From the NCBI GenBank assembly GCA_030428205.1, contig JAUIBK010000027.1, positions 1 through 44,513 of the forward strand: a DNA stretch of 44,513 bases, written 5' to 3'. Origin of the DNA: a bacterium (GTDB taxonomy: Bacteria; Bdellovibrionota_C; UBA2361; RFPC01). The position numbers were made by a program, and so were the translations under genes. The notes beneath the pieces are model-generated. The model was not told the origin of the DNA, searched no databases, and saw nothing but the letters and a program-made list of their open reading frames with translations. Shown here piece by piece: positions 33,435 to 41,296 of the stretch; within the stretch, counting starts at the first letter, position 1; each line of letters begins with the position of its first letter.

Positions 33435-34261
33435 CCCTCATTCCTCGTCAGATTGAATCTGCATCTTTCGAAGAATTGCTCGATACCCTCGGTGTTAGGC
33501 AAGGAGGAGTTTATTTTGTTCATAGTAACTGGGACCGAATGGAGTTTTTTGGCCTCTCCTACCAACAGGTCATTGAAACACTCCAAAGTCGTATAGGCGA
33601 GGAAGGGCTTCTCTGTTTTCCGACATATCCTTGGATCTACAAGTATCACCCTGTGCTTCTTGAGATCCCCTATGAACCTGAAGCACCTTTTTCAACACTT
33701 GCAACACCATCGCGTATGGGGCTTCTTACAGAGATCTTCCGTCGCTTTCCAGGTGTCTACCGTGGGGCACACCCTTGGGTCCCTGTTGCTGTGTGGGGGA
33801 AGAGCGCAGAAGCTCTTGTCGATGGGGTGCATACCTGCTCTGAGCTTTATGGAAGCGGGTCGTGTTTTGGTCGACTCCTGGAGCGAGATGTTCAGGTGCT
33901 TGGACTCGGGGTGAGTGTAGGTACTTCAAGTTTTAGCCACTATCCAGATTGGCTTATGAGAGAGGAAGTCTCGTTTTCTTCTTTTGAAACGTTAGCAGTG
34001 AAGTCTGTCGAGCTTAGCAGTGGAACTATTGAGGAGGGGTTACGATTTGAGATTGTCCCCGAGCACGTTCAAAAGATTTTCTCTCCCAAAACTCTCTTTG
34101 AGCAAGATAGACAACTTCAAGACGCTCTTACCTTTGTGTCACTTGAAGGAAATTTCTTTTTTGCTCACTCTGCTGCTGCATTCACAGAAGCAGCGCTGCG
34201 TGAGTATGGCCAACTGAACGTGGAGGTCGACTATCCTTGTTGGTTTATGGAGAAGTTCTAA
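33431..34261 (+). CDS. AAC(3)-fold N-acyltransferase
   Basis: 276 residues of the antibiotic N-acetyltransferase fold (AAC(3) and relatives). Family blocks: VYFVHSNWDRMEFFG near 27-41, LLCFPTYPW near 60-68, TPSRMGLLTEIFRRFPGVYRGAHPWVPVAVWGK near 92-124 (split here only by my reading), and GVSVGTSSFSHYPDW with His170 at the expected catalytic site. Members in polysaccharide loci probably acylate amino sugars rather than drugs; antibiotic resistance should not be assumed. Coupling to an ACP gene by ATGA overlap supports an acyl-ACP donor. Its last codon overlaps the convergent aminotransferase stop. Confidence 0.85.
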   Translation: MTLIPRQIESASFEELLDTLGVRQGGVYFVHSNWDRMEFFGLSYQQVIETLQSRIGEEGLLCFPTYPWIYKYHPVLLEIPYEPEAPFSTLATPSRMGLLTEIFRRFPGVYRGAHPWVPVAVWGKSAEALVDGVHTCSELYGSGSCFGRLLERDVQVLGLGVSVGTSSFSHYPDWLMREEVSFSSFETLAVKSVELSSGTIEEGLRFEIVPEHVQKIFSPKTLFEQDRQLQDALTFVSLEGNFFFAHSAAAFTEAALREYGQLNVEVDYPCWFMEKF

Positions 34262-35457
34262 GCGTTTGAGACCATTTTTCCACTTGAGACAGGGGTGATT
34301 TGCTTTGCTCCAGTATAGAATTCTGTTACGGCACGACATACTCGCTCTTGCTCTCCTTGGGAAAGCCCACAGTAGAGTGGGAGGCGAACAATCCGCTCTG
34401 AGAGATCTTCGGTAACTGGTAGGGCGCCAGCGTTGTTTCCGAGTGATTTCCCCATTGGTGAGGTGTGAAGTGGAACGTAGTGAAAGACAGCTGAAACGCC
34501 TTGTGCTTTGAGGAACGAAAGGAGCTCTGTGCGTGCTTCGGGGGTTTCTGTTAAAAAATAGTACATATGAGCATTGTGCTCACAGTTCTCAGGGATAATG
34601 GGTTGGCGTAAATCTCCACGTGCCTGAAGTGGTGCCAGGGCCTCATTATAAGTGTTCCAGATAGAAAGTCGCTCGTTGTTGATACTCTGAGCCTGCTCAA
34701 GTTGGCCGTAGAGAAATGCTGCAATAATCTCAGAAGGAAGGTAGCTCCCACCGATATCTACCCAAGTGTATTTATCGACTTCGCCACGGAAAAACTGGTT
34801 GCGGTTGGTGCCTTTCTCACGCAGGATTTCAGCGCGGCTCTGATAGGCCGGGTCATTGAGCAGCAGCACCCCGCCTTCGCCGGAAGTGTAATTCTTGGTC
34901 TCGTGAAAACTAAAGGTCGCCATCTGCCCGAACGAGCCGAGCGGACGGTCGCGGAAACGACTGAGCATCGCCTGCGCCGCATCCTCAATCACTACCAGAT
35001 GGTGCTTCTCTGCCAGCTCCATGATGCGCCCCATCCGGCAGGACACCCCACCGTAATGCATCACCACGATGGCACGGGTGCGCTCGGTGATGGCATCCTC
35101 AATCAGCCGCTCATCGATATTCATCGTGTCGGCATGGATATCGACGAAGACCGGCGTGCCGCCATGCAGTACAAAAGCGTTGGCGGTGGTCACGAAAGTG
35201 TAGGACGGCATGATGATTTCGTCGCCCGGCTGCAGATCGAGCAGCAGCGCTGCAATCTCCAGCGCATGGGTGCAACTGCCGGTCAGCAGCGCCGCATGGC
35301 TGCCGATGCGCTCTGTGAACCATTGCTCACACTGGCGCACAAAATAACCGTTCCCGGCGATGCCCGCCTTGCCGGTAATTGCTTCCTGCACATACTCCAG
35401 CTCGCGTCCGACCACGGCCGGTTTGTTAAACGGGATGAAGGCGGCGGGGGAGGTCAT
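34258..35457 (-). CDS. Sugar-nucleotide 4-aminotransferase, PLP (WecE-like), composite gene
   Basis: About 399 residues, close to the usual ~376-390, from the ATG at 35457 (GTG at 35460 also possible). It makes a 4-amino-4,6-dideoxy sugar nucleotide by transfer from Glu. Motifs: IMPSYTFVTTANAFV, IEDAAQAM with the PLP Asp, and FHETKNYTSGEGG with the PLP Lys. The first ~225 codons (34,800-35,457) are GC-rich like the genes to the right, while the last ~180 (34,258-34,780) are moderate in GC like the genes to the left. The switch lies in the highly conserved block GTNRNQFFRGEVDKYTWVD. The protein reads through without defect. Confidence 0.85.
   Translation of the reverse strand: MTSPAAFIPFNKPAVVGRELEYVQEAITGKAGIAGNGYFVRQCEQWFTERIGSHAALLTGSCTHALEIAALLLDLQPGDEIIMPSYTFVTTANAFVLHGGTPVFVDIHADTMNIDERLIEDAITERTRAIVVMHYGGVSCRMGRIMELAEKHHLVVIEDAAQAMLSRFRDRPLGSFGQMATFSFHETKNYTSGEGGVLLLNDPAYQSRAEILREKGTNRNQFFRGEVDKYTWVDIGGSYLPSEIIAAFLYGQLEQAQSINNERLSIWNTYNEALAPLQARGDLRQPIIPENCEHNAHMYYFLTETPEARTELLSFLKAQGVSAVFHYVPLHTSPMGKSLGNNAGALPVTEDLSERIVRLPLYCGLSQGEQERVCRAVTEFYTGAKQITPVSSGKMVSNA
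34740..34830. other. Compositional junction inside the aminotransferase gene
   Basis: Base composition and codon use change abruptly here and stay changed to the end of the window. Left of it, codons ending in A/T are common; right of it, codons end mostly in G or C, and long antisense ORFs appear as a by-product. The break lies in sequence encoding a block conserved in most WecE-like proteins, where two genomes could share enough identity for an assembler to cross, or for homologous recombination. Confidence 0.75.
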
Positions 35458-35460
35458 CAC

Positions 35461-36243
35461 TCACGCAGGCTTGCGGATGATGTAGGCCTGCTGAATGCCG
35501 CAGCCGCCGCCGGAATAATCCTTCTCGATCTGGTGAAACAGCTGATTGACCGGGCTGTTGTAATCGCCGAAAGGCGGCAGGGTATCCAGCATCACCTCAC
35601 GCAGCACGCGCGTGCCGAGATAATAAAGCGAGGCGAAATCATCGACCTCGAAGCTGAGCGAATGCTCTTCCAGCCAGTCCTCCAGCCGCGCCTTTTTCAG
35701 GTAGCGGTTGAAGTCGTGTTCGACCAGCGGCTCCTGCCCGAAGAGCTGGCGCAGCGTGTTGAGGAAACACAGCGGCTCCCAGAACCCTTCCGATAACACG
35801 ATAGTCCCGCCGGGACGGGTGACGCGGATGGCCTCACGGATGCCCTGCTGCTGTTCTTCCCAGGTCGGCAGGTTGATCAGCACGCGGGTGGTGTAGGTAA
35901 CGTCGAAGCTGGCATCCTCAAACGGCAGCTCGCGAATGTCGGCATGCTGAAATTGCACTGCATCGCCAATCCCGGCAGCGCCTTTGGCTTTCTGCGCCTG
36001 CGCTACCATCGTCTCGGCATAATCCACGCCAACAAAAGTCGCACCCGGCTGGCGGCTATATTGCTCCAGCGTGGCGAACCCGTTGGCGCAGCCGATATCA
36101 AGCACTGTCTGCCCGGCGGCGATATGTTTGGCGATGGCGTCGATCTCAAGATCGATGGCAAAATGATCGCCCCACGACGCCGTGTGCGACGTGCCGTGCT
36201 TCTCCGCCTGAGATTCCCAGAATTGTTTGATGAACTCGCCCAT
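35461..36243 (-). CDS. Class I SAM-dependent methyltransferase
   Basis: 260 residues with GGGAGT before ATG. The SAM fold is typical: VLDIGCANGFATLEQ as motif I near 46-60, GVDYAETMVAQA as motif II, DIRELPFEDASFDVTYTTRVL and RPGGTIVLSEGFW. It belongs to the UbiE/COQ5-like group that includes many sugar methyltransferases. Its stop is followed immediately by the aminotransferase start, so the two are co-expressed in the GC-rich genome. The product is probably a methylated sugar or lipid; substrate unknown. Confidence 0.85.
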   Translation of the reverse strand: MGEFIKQFWESQAEKHGTSHTASWGDHFAIDLEIDAIAKHIAAGQTVLDIGCANGFATLEQYSRQPGATFVGVDYAETMVAQAQKAKGAAGIGDAVQFQHADIRELPFEDASFDVTYTTRVLINLPTWEEQQQGIREAIRVTRPGGTIVLSEGFWEPLCFLNTLRQLFGQEPLVEHDFNRYLKKARLEDWLEEHSLSFEVDDFASLYYLGTRVLREVMLDTLPPFGDYNSPVNQLFHQIEKDYSGGGCGIQQAYIIRKPA

Positions 36244-36302
36244 TGACTCCCGTGTCCTGTCCCGTACTGTAGCTGCTACAGTTTTCCAACATAGGGTGAG
36301 TC

Positions 36303-37193
36303 ATGGCAAGCAGAAACGAGATCGTGCTGTTTTTCGTTGAGGACAAAGCGCAGGAAATGGCGGAAGCGCTGGCATTTTCCGAGACGGTGAATAAGAGCAT
36401 CACCCCGGCGGACATGCTGCGCCTGTGCGTGGCCTCGATCCGCCACCATGTCCCGGATGCCGAGATTGTGCTGATTACCGATGCGGACAGCATGATCCAC
36501 GCATCCTGCCCTGACGTCACCGTGCGGCGCGACGAGGCGATCACCATGGACCGGCTGATCTATCACCGTGTGCGGGCATATCGCGACTATCTGACCGAGG
36601 CGGTGCAGCAGGGAAGGGAGGCGCAGATTGTCTTCATGGATATCGACATTCTGCTCAACCGCAATATCACCGATGCCTTCGCCGACACATGGGATGTGGC
36701 CTTCACTGCCGGGTTCGACCCCAACCTCCGCTACAGTGAGCGCGGTATCCCGATCGGTTCGCAGAAAACGCCGGTCAATGGTGGGGTGATGTTCGCCCGC
36801 ACCACCGAGGCGGCGCTGGCGTTTTATACCGACTGGGTGGCGCAGATCGAGCAGGTGAAGGAAACCGATGACTTTGCCGAATATGAGCAGTTCCGCGACG
36901 ATGTCATCCGCCATTACGACCAGTGGTGGGGCGCGCAGCATGTGCTGATGCTGATGCTGGGCAAGGCCATTCGTGACGGTCAGGAGAGCATGCAGTATGG
37001 CGCGGCTGAGGTGCGCCTGTTCGGGCTGGAGCGCTATAATTTTTCGCCTGCTTACCGCGCTGAGGGCGCGCAGCTACATATGGATCTGCGCCCGGAACAT
37101 CTGCAGGAAGTCTATGTCTTCCACATGAAAGGCCCGCGCAAAATGCTGATGCCGAAACTGGCGGAGATCATGAAAATAACGGCGCCAGCCTAG
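36303..37193 (+). CDS. GT-A-type glycosyltransferase
   Basis: 296 residues with AGGGTGA upstream of ATG. The sequence has a nucleotide-sugar transferase fold: an N-terminal beta-strand and helix region, the DxD metal site in FMDIDILLN near residues 116-124, and an acceptor-side NGGVMFAR block typical of GT8/GT77-like enzymes. No membrane segment or signal is seen, so it is cytoplasmic or peripheral. It diverges from the methyltransferase at 36,243 across 59 bases and its stop overlaps the convergent Methyltransf_24-type gene. Confidence 0.72.
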   Translation: MASRNEIVLFFVEDKAQEMAEALAFSETVNKSITPADMLRLCVASIRHHVPDAEIVLITDADSMIHASCPDVTVRRDEAITMDRLIYHRVRAYRDYLTEAVQQGREAQIVFMDIDILLNRNITDAFADTWDVAFTAGFDPNLRYSERGIPIGSQKTPVNGGVMFARTTEAALAFYTDWVAQIEQVKETDDFAEYEQFRDDVIRHYDQWWGAQHVLMLMLGKAIRDGQESMQYGAAEVRLFGLERYNFSPAYRAEGAQLHMDLRPEHLQEVYVFHMKGPRKMLMPKLAEIMKITAPA

Positions 37194-37870
37194 TCAGCAG
37201 GCTTTTCTACCACCCATTTTTTCTCAAGGACTTTGATAATCAGCCCTTCTTCGTAGATGAAGCGGTTGACGGCCTTCACGCAGCCGGGATAGCGCGGCGA
37301 GTAGTCATCGCCGATCATCACCCCGCCCGGACGCAGCAGCTTCCAGTATTTGGTGACGTCGCTATAGACATCTTCTTCGTCATGGCTGCCATCGACATAA
37401 ATGCAATCTACCTGCACGTCTTTCATGGCGAGATAATTGGCCGCAGCAGAGGAGGTCATCGGCAGCGGCAGCACCACATCCTCTAACCCCTGCTTCATCA
37501 TATTGGCGATGAACTGGAAATACTGCATCGGGAAACCGTGCTTGAGGTAGAGCTGCGGGCGCAACTCATCCGACCACAGCAAATGGTGTGATCCCAGCCA
37601 GGTATCGATGCACAGCAGGGTGGATTCGCCGACATGCTGCTTGAGCAACTGGCCGATATTAATAGCGGATGCGCCGGTCCATGAGCCGACTTCGATCATC
37701 ATGCGCGGCTTGAGCACGCGGATAATCTGCTCGAATACCGGGCTGGCGGCACCACCGGCCATGCCCACCTCATGCGGGTACTCGGAATGGTCAAAGCCTT
37801 CGTAGACATTGCCCATGCCAAGCGCCAGAACGGCCTCCCGCAACGGGCATTTGGTAAGTATATCAGACAT
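37190..37870 (-). CDS. Methyltransf_24 / cephalosporin-hydroxylase-like protein
   Basis: 226 residues from the ATG at 37870, which has a perfect AAGGAG 3 bases-plus upstream; a longer in-frame start at 37906 is less likely. The core is MIEVGSWTGASAINIGQLL, then LLCIDTWLG, then CIYVDGSHDEEDVYSDVTKYWKLLRPGGVMIGDD. Members occur in surface-glycan loci and are likely SAM-dependent O-methyltransferases. The substrate is not known. It converges with and overlaps the GT-A gene by three bases. Confidence 0.8.
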   Translation of the reverse strand: MSDILTKCPLREAVLALGMGNVYEGFDHSEYPHEVGMAGGAASPVFEQIIRVLKPRMMIEVGSWTGASAINIGQLLKQHVGESTLLCIDTWLGSHHLLWSDELRPQLYLKHGFPMQYFQFIANMMKQGLEDVVLPLPMTSSAAANYLAMKDVQVDCIYVDGSHDEEDVYSDVTKYWKLLRPGGVMIGDDYSPRYPGCVKAVNRFIYEEGLIIKVLEKKWVVEKPAD

Positions 37871-37983
37871 GACTCCTTGGATACGCCAAATACAGCCGTG
37901 GCGCAATAGAAAGGGTGCAAAGGTTCTTAATGCAATCTTAAGAGGTTTATGGTAGTGTATTAGGTAGCTCAGGAGGAGTGTTC

Positions 37984-38331
37984 ATGTTTGAAAGTGCGCA
38001 AGTAGCGGGACTGATTTCCAATTCATTGTCGAATAAAGGCATTGGCGGTCTCATCTCAGGTGGCTCGGCAAAAACGTCGATTGCCTCGATGGAGAAGCTG
38101 TTGCGCGCGGAATACATTGAAAAGCCTGCCACCATCATCGATATGACCACCGATCTCGATAATTTCATTGCTGAGAATGTCGATGAAAAGACGGCGGCCA
38201 AGCTGCTTGCTGATCTGGATGCAATTCAGAATATCGCCAATGGCAGCGCCAGAGCCGATCTGATGAGCAGCCTGCTGTCTGGCGGTTCGGATAATGAAAA
38301 CGGCGGCTCGTTGCTGAATCTGCTGGCCTAA
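37984..38331 (+). CDS. Small hypothetical protein
   Basis: 115 residues from the ATG at 37984 with AGGAGGAG just upstream. A Gly/Ser-rich N-terminus (SNKGIGGLISGGSAKTS) precedes a helical middle with acidic residues and a short Gly/Ser/Asn-rich end (SGGSDNENGGS). No cysteines, signal peptide or recognised family. It is convergent with the cNMP-FHA gene, four bases apart. Confidence 0.6.
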   Translation: MFESAQVAGLISNSLSNKGIGGLISGGSAKTSIASMEKLLRAEYIEKPATIIDMTTDLDNFIAENVDEKTAAKLLADLDAIQNIANGSARADLMSSLLSGGSDNENGGSLLNLLA

Positions 38332-38335
38332 GCGC

Positions 38336-39076
38336 CTACTCACACGTGATTTTCAGAATATACGGCGAGGTATGATCGCCCAGTATCACCGTATTCTCAC
38401 CCGGCACTAGCGGGGCTTTGTAGGATATTTTGGCGCGCCCGACATATTTACCGTTGACGCTGGTACAGAAACGGCTGCCTGCATCCACCACATACACACC
38501 GTCTTCCTGATGCTCAATCGTGCAATGCTCATAGGAAATCTGGCAGGGCGACGGCTCGGCGCAGGCGATTTCCAGATCATTATGCCCTTTGGGTGGCTCG
38601 GTGTTGGGGTGCCCACCGATACTGAACGGCAGGTTGGCCGTCTCGACGGTGATCGGCTCAAACGCATCCTGCATGGATTCGATGGTGATGTTGTTGATAT
38701 CCGCATCCAGCAGCACCGTAGCGCGCTCGGTGGCGGCAATGCGGCGGTTCAGCCCGCGCAGGCGATCCACCAGCGTATTCAGGAAAGGCAACAACTGCCC
38801 CGGACATTTCGCCAGCAAGAGCTGAAAATCTTCTGCTGATAATTCATCCAGCACTGCATCGTCCAGTGCGCGGGCGGAGGCGGAGCGCACCTCATCGGCA
38901 TCGAACAGTGCCATTTCCCCAAACACCGCTCCGGATTCCAGCACGGCCAGTTGCACTTCGCCATGCTCGGCATGTTTGAGAATCTCAATGCGCCCGGATT
39001 TAATCACATACGCATTGTCTCCGGGATCACCCTCCCGGAAAATCATCTCTTTCGTCGTTACGTTTCGCTGTCCCAC
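38336..39076 (-). CDS. Cyclic-nucleotide-binding plus FHA-domain protein
   Basis: 246 residues starting at GTG with no strong ribosome site. Residues ~8-110 are a CRP-type cNMP-binding domain (IFREGDPGDNAYVIKSGRI, FGEMALFDADEVRSASA as the phosphate-binding cassette). Residues ~145-246 look like a forkhead-associated domain (ISYEHCTIEH, FCTSVNGKYV). There is no helix-turn-helix, so it is not a classical transcription factor. The pair of domains suggests a link between a nucleotide second messenger and phosphothreonine recognition; partner unknown. Confidence 0.82.
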   Translation of the reverse strand: MGQRNVTTKEMIFREGDPGDNAYVIKSGRIEILKHAEHGEVQLAVLESGAVFGEMALFDADEVRSASARALDDAVLDELSAEDFQLLLAKCPGQLLPFLNTLVDRLRGLNRRIAATERATVLLDADINNITIESMQDAFEPITVETANLPFSIGGHPNTEPPKGHNDLEIACAEPSPCQISYEHCTIEHQEDGVYVVDAGSRFCTSVNGKYVGRAKISYKAPLVPGENTVILGDHTSPYILKITCE

Positions 39077-39139
39077 GCTTAAGTTGTACTTGCATCCATC
39101 ATCAAACGCAAGCCTCTGCGCCGGGAGCGCTGGGAGGGG

Positions 39140-39838
39140 TTATGCGGCGTTGCTCTGCTGTAGTTTTTCCAACACGGCTTGCGCGACGCCAGCGGAAGAG
39201 GGCGGGTTCTGCCCGGTAATCAGTTGCCCGTCCGATACCACATGGGCGGTGAAATCCTCTGCTGTCTGTGCGCGGCCGCCTTGCTCGCGCAGTTTGGTCT
39301 CCAGCAGGAACGGCACGATCGCTTCGCAGCCGATGGCGTGTTCTTCCGAATCGGTAAAGCAGGTGAAGCGATGCCCGTCGATAATCGGCTTGCCCTGCGG
39401 ATTGCGCGCGCCGACCAGACAGGCCGGGCCGTGGCAGACGGACGCGACCGGCTTGCCCGATTGATAAAATTGCTCAACGCAGTGTTTGACGGACTCGTCA
39501 CTCGGAAAATCGGTCATGGTGCCGTGCCCGCCCGCGAAATAGACCGCGTCGTAATCCGCGCTACCGCATGCGGCCAGCACGCGCGTATTCGTGATTTTGC
39601 CGGTCGCCTCGGTATCGAGCGCAAAGCGGCGAGTATGCTCGGTCTGGTTCTCCGCCTCCATCCCGCGCGGATCCCTCGGAGCATTCCCGCCTTCGGGTGA
39701 GGCGATATCCACCTCGTATCCGGCATCGCTGAACACGTAATAGGGCGCGGCGGCTTCCTCGAGCCAGTAGCCGGTCTTTTCCGGTGCGCCTTCCATGTAA
39801 TCGGCGGAGGTGACGACAAGGAGAATACGTTTGCTCAT
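39140..39838 (-). CDS. DJ-1/PfpI family protein (type 1 GATase-like)
   Basis: 232 residues. The conserved elbow Cys is in SVCHGPACLV near residue 138, with a YFAGGHGTMTDF oxyanion-side loop near 96-107. Members include Hsp31-like chaperones, glyoxalase III-type enzymes and proteases of low activity. The acidic residue expected upstream is in YMEGAPEKTGYW. It starts 8 bases after the aldehyde dehydrogenase stop and is the last gene of the minus-strand unit, which suggests a role in aldehyde or glyoxal stress. Confidence 0.88.
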   Translation of the reverse strand: MSKRILLVVTSADYMEGAPEKTGYWLEEAAAPYYVFSDAGYEVDIASPEGGNAPRDPRGMEAENQTEHTRRFALDTEATGKITNTRVLAACGSADYDAVYFAGGHGTMTDFPSDESVKHCVEQFYQSGKPVASVCHGPACLVGARNPQGKPIIDGHRFTCFTDSEEHAIGCEAIVPFLLETKLREQGGRAQTAEDFTAHVVSDGQLITGQNPPSSAGVAQAVLEKLQQSNAA

Positions 39839-39846
39839 GAGGTGTC

Positions 39847-41262
39847 CTATGCGTGTTTGATAACGGTCATTTTGAGTTGGGTCATGTCATGCATGGTATA
39901 GCCGATCCCGCCGACACCATACCCGGAAGCGCGGCGTCCGGCAAACGGCATCCAGTCGGAACGGAAAGCGGTATGGTCATTGACCATGACGGCGGAGGCA
40001 TCGAGCCGCGCCACCGTATCTTCGGCGATATCCAGCCGCTCGGTGAAGACCGATGCCTGAAACGCGACATCGAGGCTGTTGGCTGCCTCAATCGCCTGCA
40101 GACGGTCGGTGTAGGGGTAGACGCAGACCACCGGGCCGAACACTTCCTGCGTGGAAACCTTGGCATCGGCAGGCGGGTCGAACAGCACCGTCGGCTCATA
40201 GTAACGCGTATCGATAGGCTTGCCGCCGGTCAGACAGGTCGCCCCGGCATCAATGGCTTCTTTCACCCAGCTATCGACGCGCTCCACTTCCCGCGGCAGG
40301 ATCAGCGGGCCGACTTCGGTTTTTTCATCACGCGCATCGCCCACCACCAGCCTGGCTGCGCCGTCGGCCAGCTTGTCGGCCAGCTCCTTGGCGATGGAGG
40401 CATGCGCATAAATGCGCTGCACGGAGACACATACCTGCCCGGCATGGTAAAACCCGCCTTTCAGCAGGGATGGCACCACGGTATCCAGCGAAGCGGTGTC
40501 ATCGACGATCACCGGCGCCACACCGCCATGCTCCAGCGCACAACGTGTGCCCGACGCCAGTTTGCTGCGCAGCATCCAGCCCACGCGGGCGGAACCGATA
40601 AAGGTCAGAAATTGAATGCGGGTATCGGTCGCCAGTTTTTCCGCCACGTCATTCTCGCAGACGATGGGCTGCACCCAGCCTTCCGGTAATCCGGCCTCTT
40701 GCAATAATTCACACAGGCGCAGGCAGCAGAGCGGGGTGGTGGATGCGGGTTTGACGATTGCCGGGCAACCGACCGCTACCGCAGGCATCACCTGATGCAC
40801 GATCAGGTTCAGCGGGTGATTAAAAGCGCTCAGCGCCACCACCACGCCAATCGGTTCGCGCACGGTGAAGGCGGTACGCCCGACCGTTGCTTTGGTATGC
40901 CCCATCGGGATTTCCTCGCCGCGCATCACGCTCAGCAATTCATTGGCCGCCAGCTTGATGCCGTCAATGGCGCGGGTCACTTCCACCCGTGCATCGATCA
41001 GCGGTTTACCACCCTCGGCGGCAATGAGTTGAGCCAGAGCATCCTGCTCCTGCTCGACCAGTTCGGCGGTTTTATGCAGGATTGCCATACGCTCATGCGA
41101 CGGCAGCCAGCCATCGCGATCCTTGAACAATGCGGAGGCGGTTGCCAGCATACGCTCGGCATCGGCGGCGCTTTGCATGGGGATGGTGTCCAGCGCCGAT
41201 CCGTCATTCGGTGAGGTGATGGTGATGCTGGAAGCATCGTTGGATGAAGCGAGTGCTGTCAT
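39847..41262 (-). CDS. NAD(P)-dependent aldehyde dehydrogenase
   Basis: 471 residues, the usual family length, with GAGGT before ATG. It oxidises an aldehyde to the acid. The catalytic Cys is in GQVCVSVQR near residue 275, and the general base Glu is in CALEHGGVAPVIVDD near 241, where the usual ELGG is EHGG. Nucleotide-binding blocks FLTFIGSARVGWML and the C-terminal EVFGPVVCVYPY are present. It follows the acetolactate-synthase-like gene by 34 bases in one unit. The substrate is not deducible; succinate-semialdehyde, lactaldehyde and phosphonoacetaldehyde types are near relatives. Confidence 0.92.
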   Translation of the reverse strand: MTALASSNDASSITITSPNDGSALDTIPMQSAADAERMLATASALFKDRDGWLPSHERMAILHKTAELVEQEQDALAQLIAAEGGKPLIDARVEVTRAIDGIKLAANELLSVMRGEEIPMGHTKATVGRTAFTVREPIGVVVALSAFNHPLNLIVHQVMPAVAVGCPAIVKPASTTPLCCLRLCELLQEAGLPEGWVQPIVCENDVAEKLATDTRIQFLTFIGSARVGWMLRSKLASGTRCALEHGGVAPVIVDDTASLDTVVPSLLKGGFYHAGQVCVSVQRIYAHASIAKELADKLADGAARLVVGDARDEKTEVGPLILPREVERVDSWVKEAIDAGATCLTGGKPIDTRYYEPTVLFDPPADAKVSTQEVFGPVVCVYPYTDRLQAIEAANSLDVAFQASVFTERLDIAEDTVARLDASAVMVNDHTAFRSDWMPFAGRRASGYGVGGIGYTMHDMTQLKMTVIKHA

Positions 41263-41296
41263 GATGCGTACCTCGTTTGGGGTGATCGAGCCTGCA

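Noticed and set aside
33431..34261. Aminoglycoside resistance gene
   Set aside because: The fold is shared with AAC(3), but position after an ACP gene inside a glycan locus makes amino-sugar acylation more likely, and no resistance context is present.
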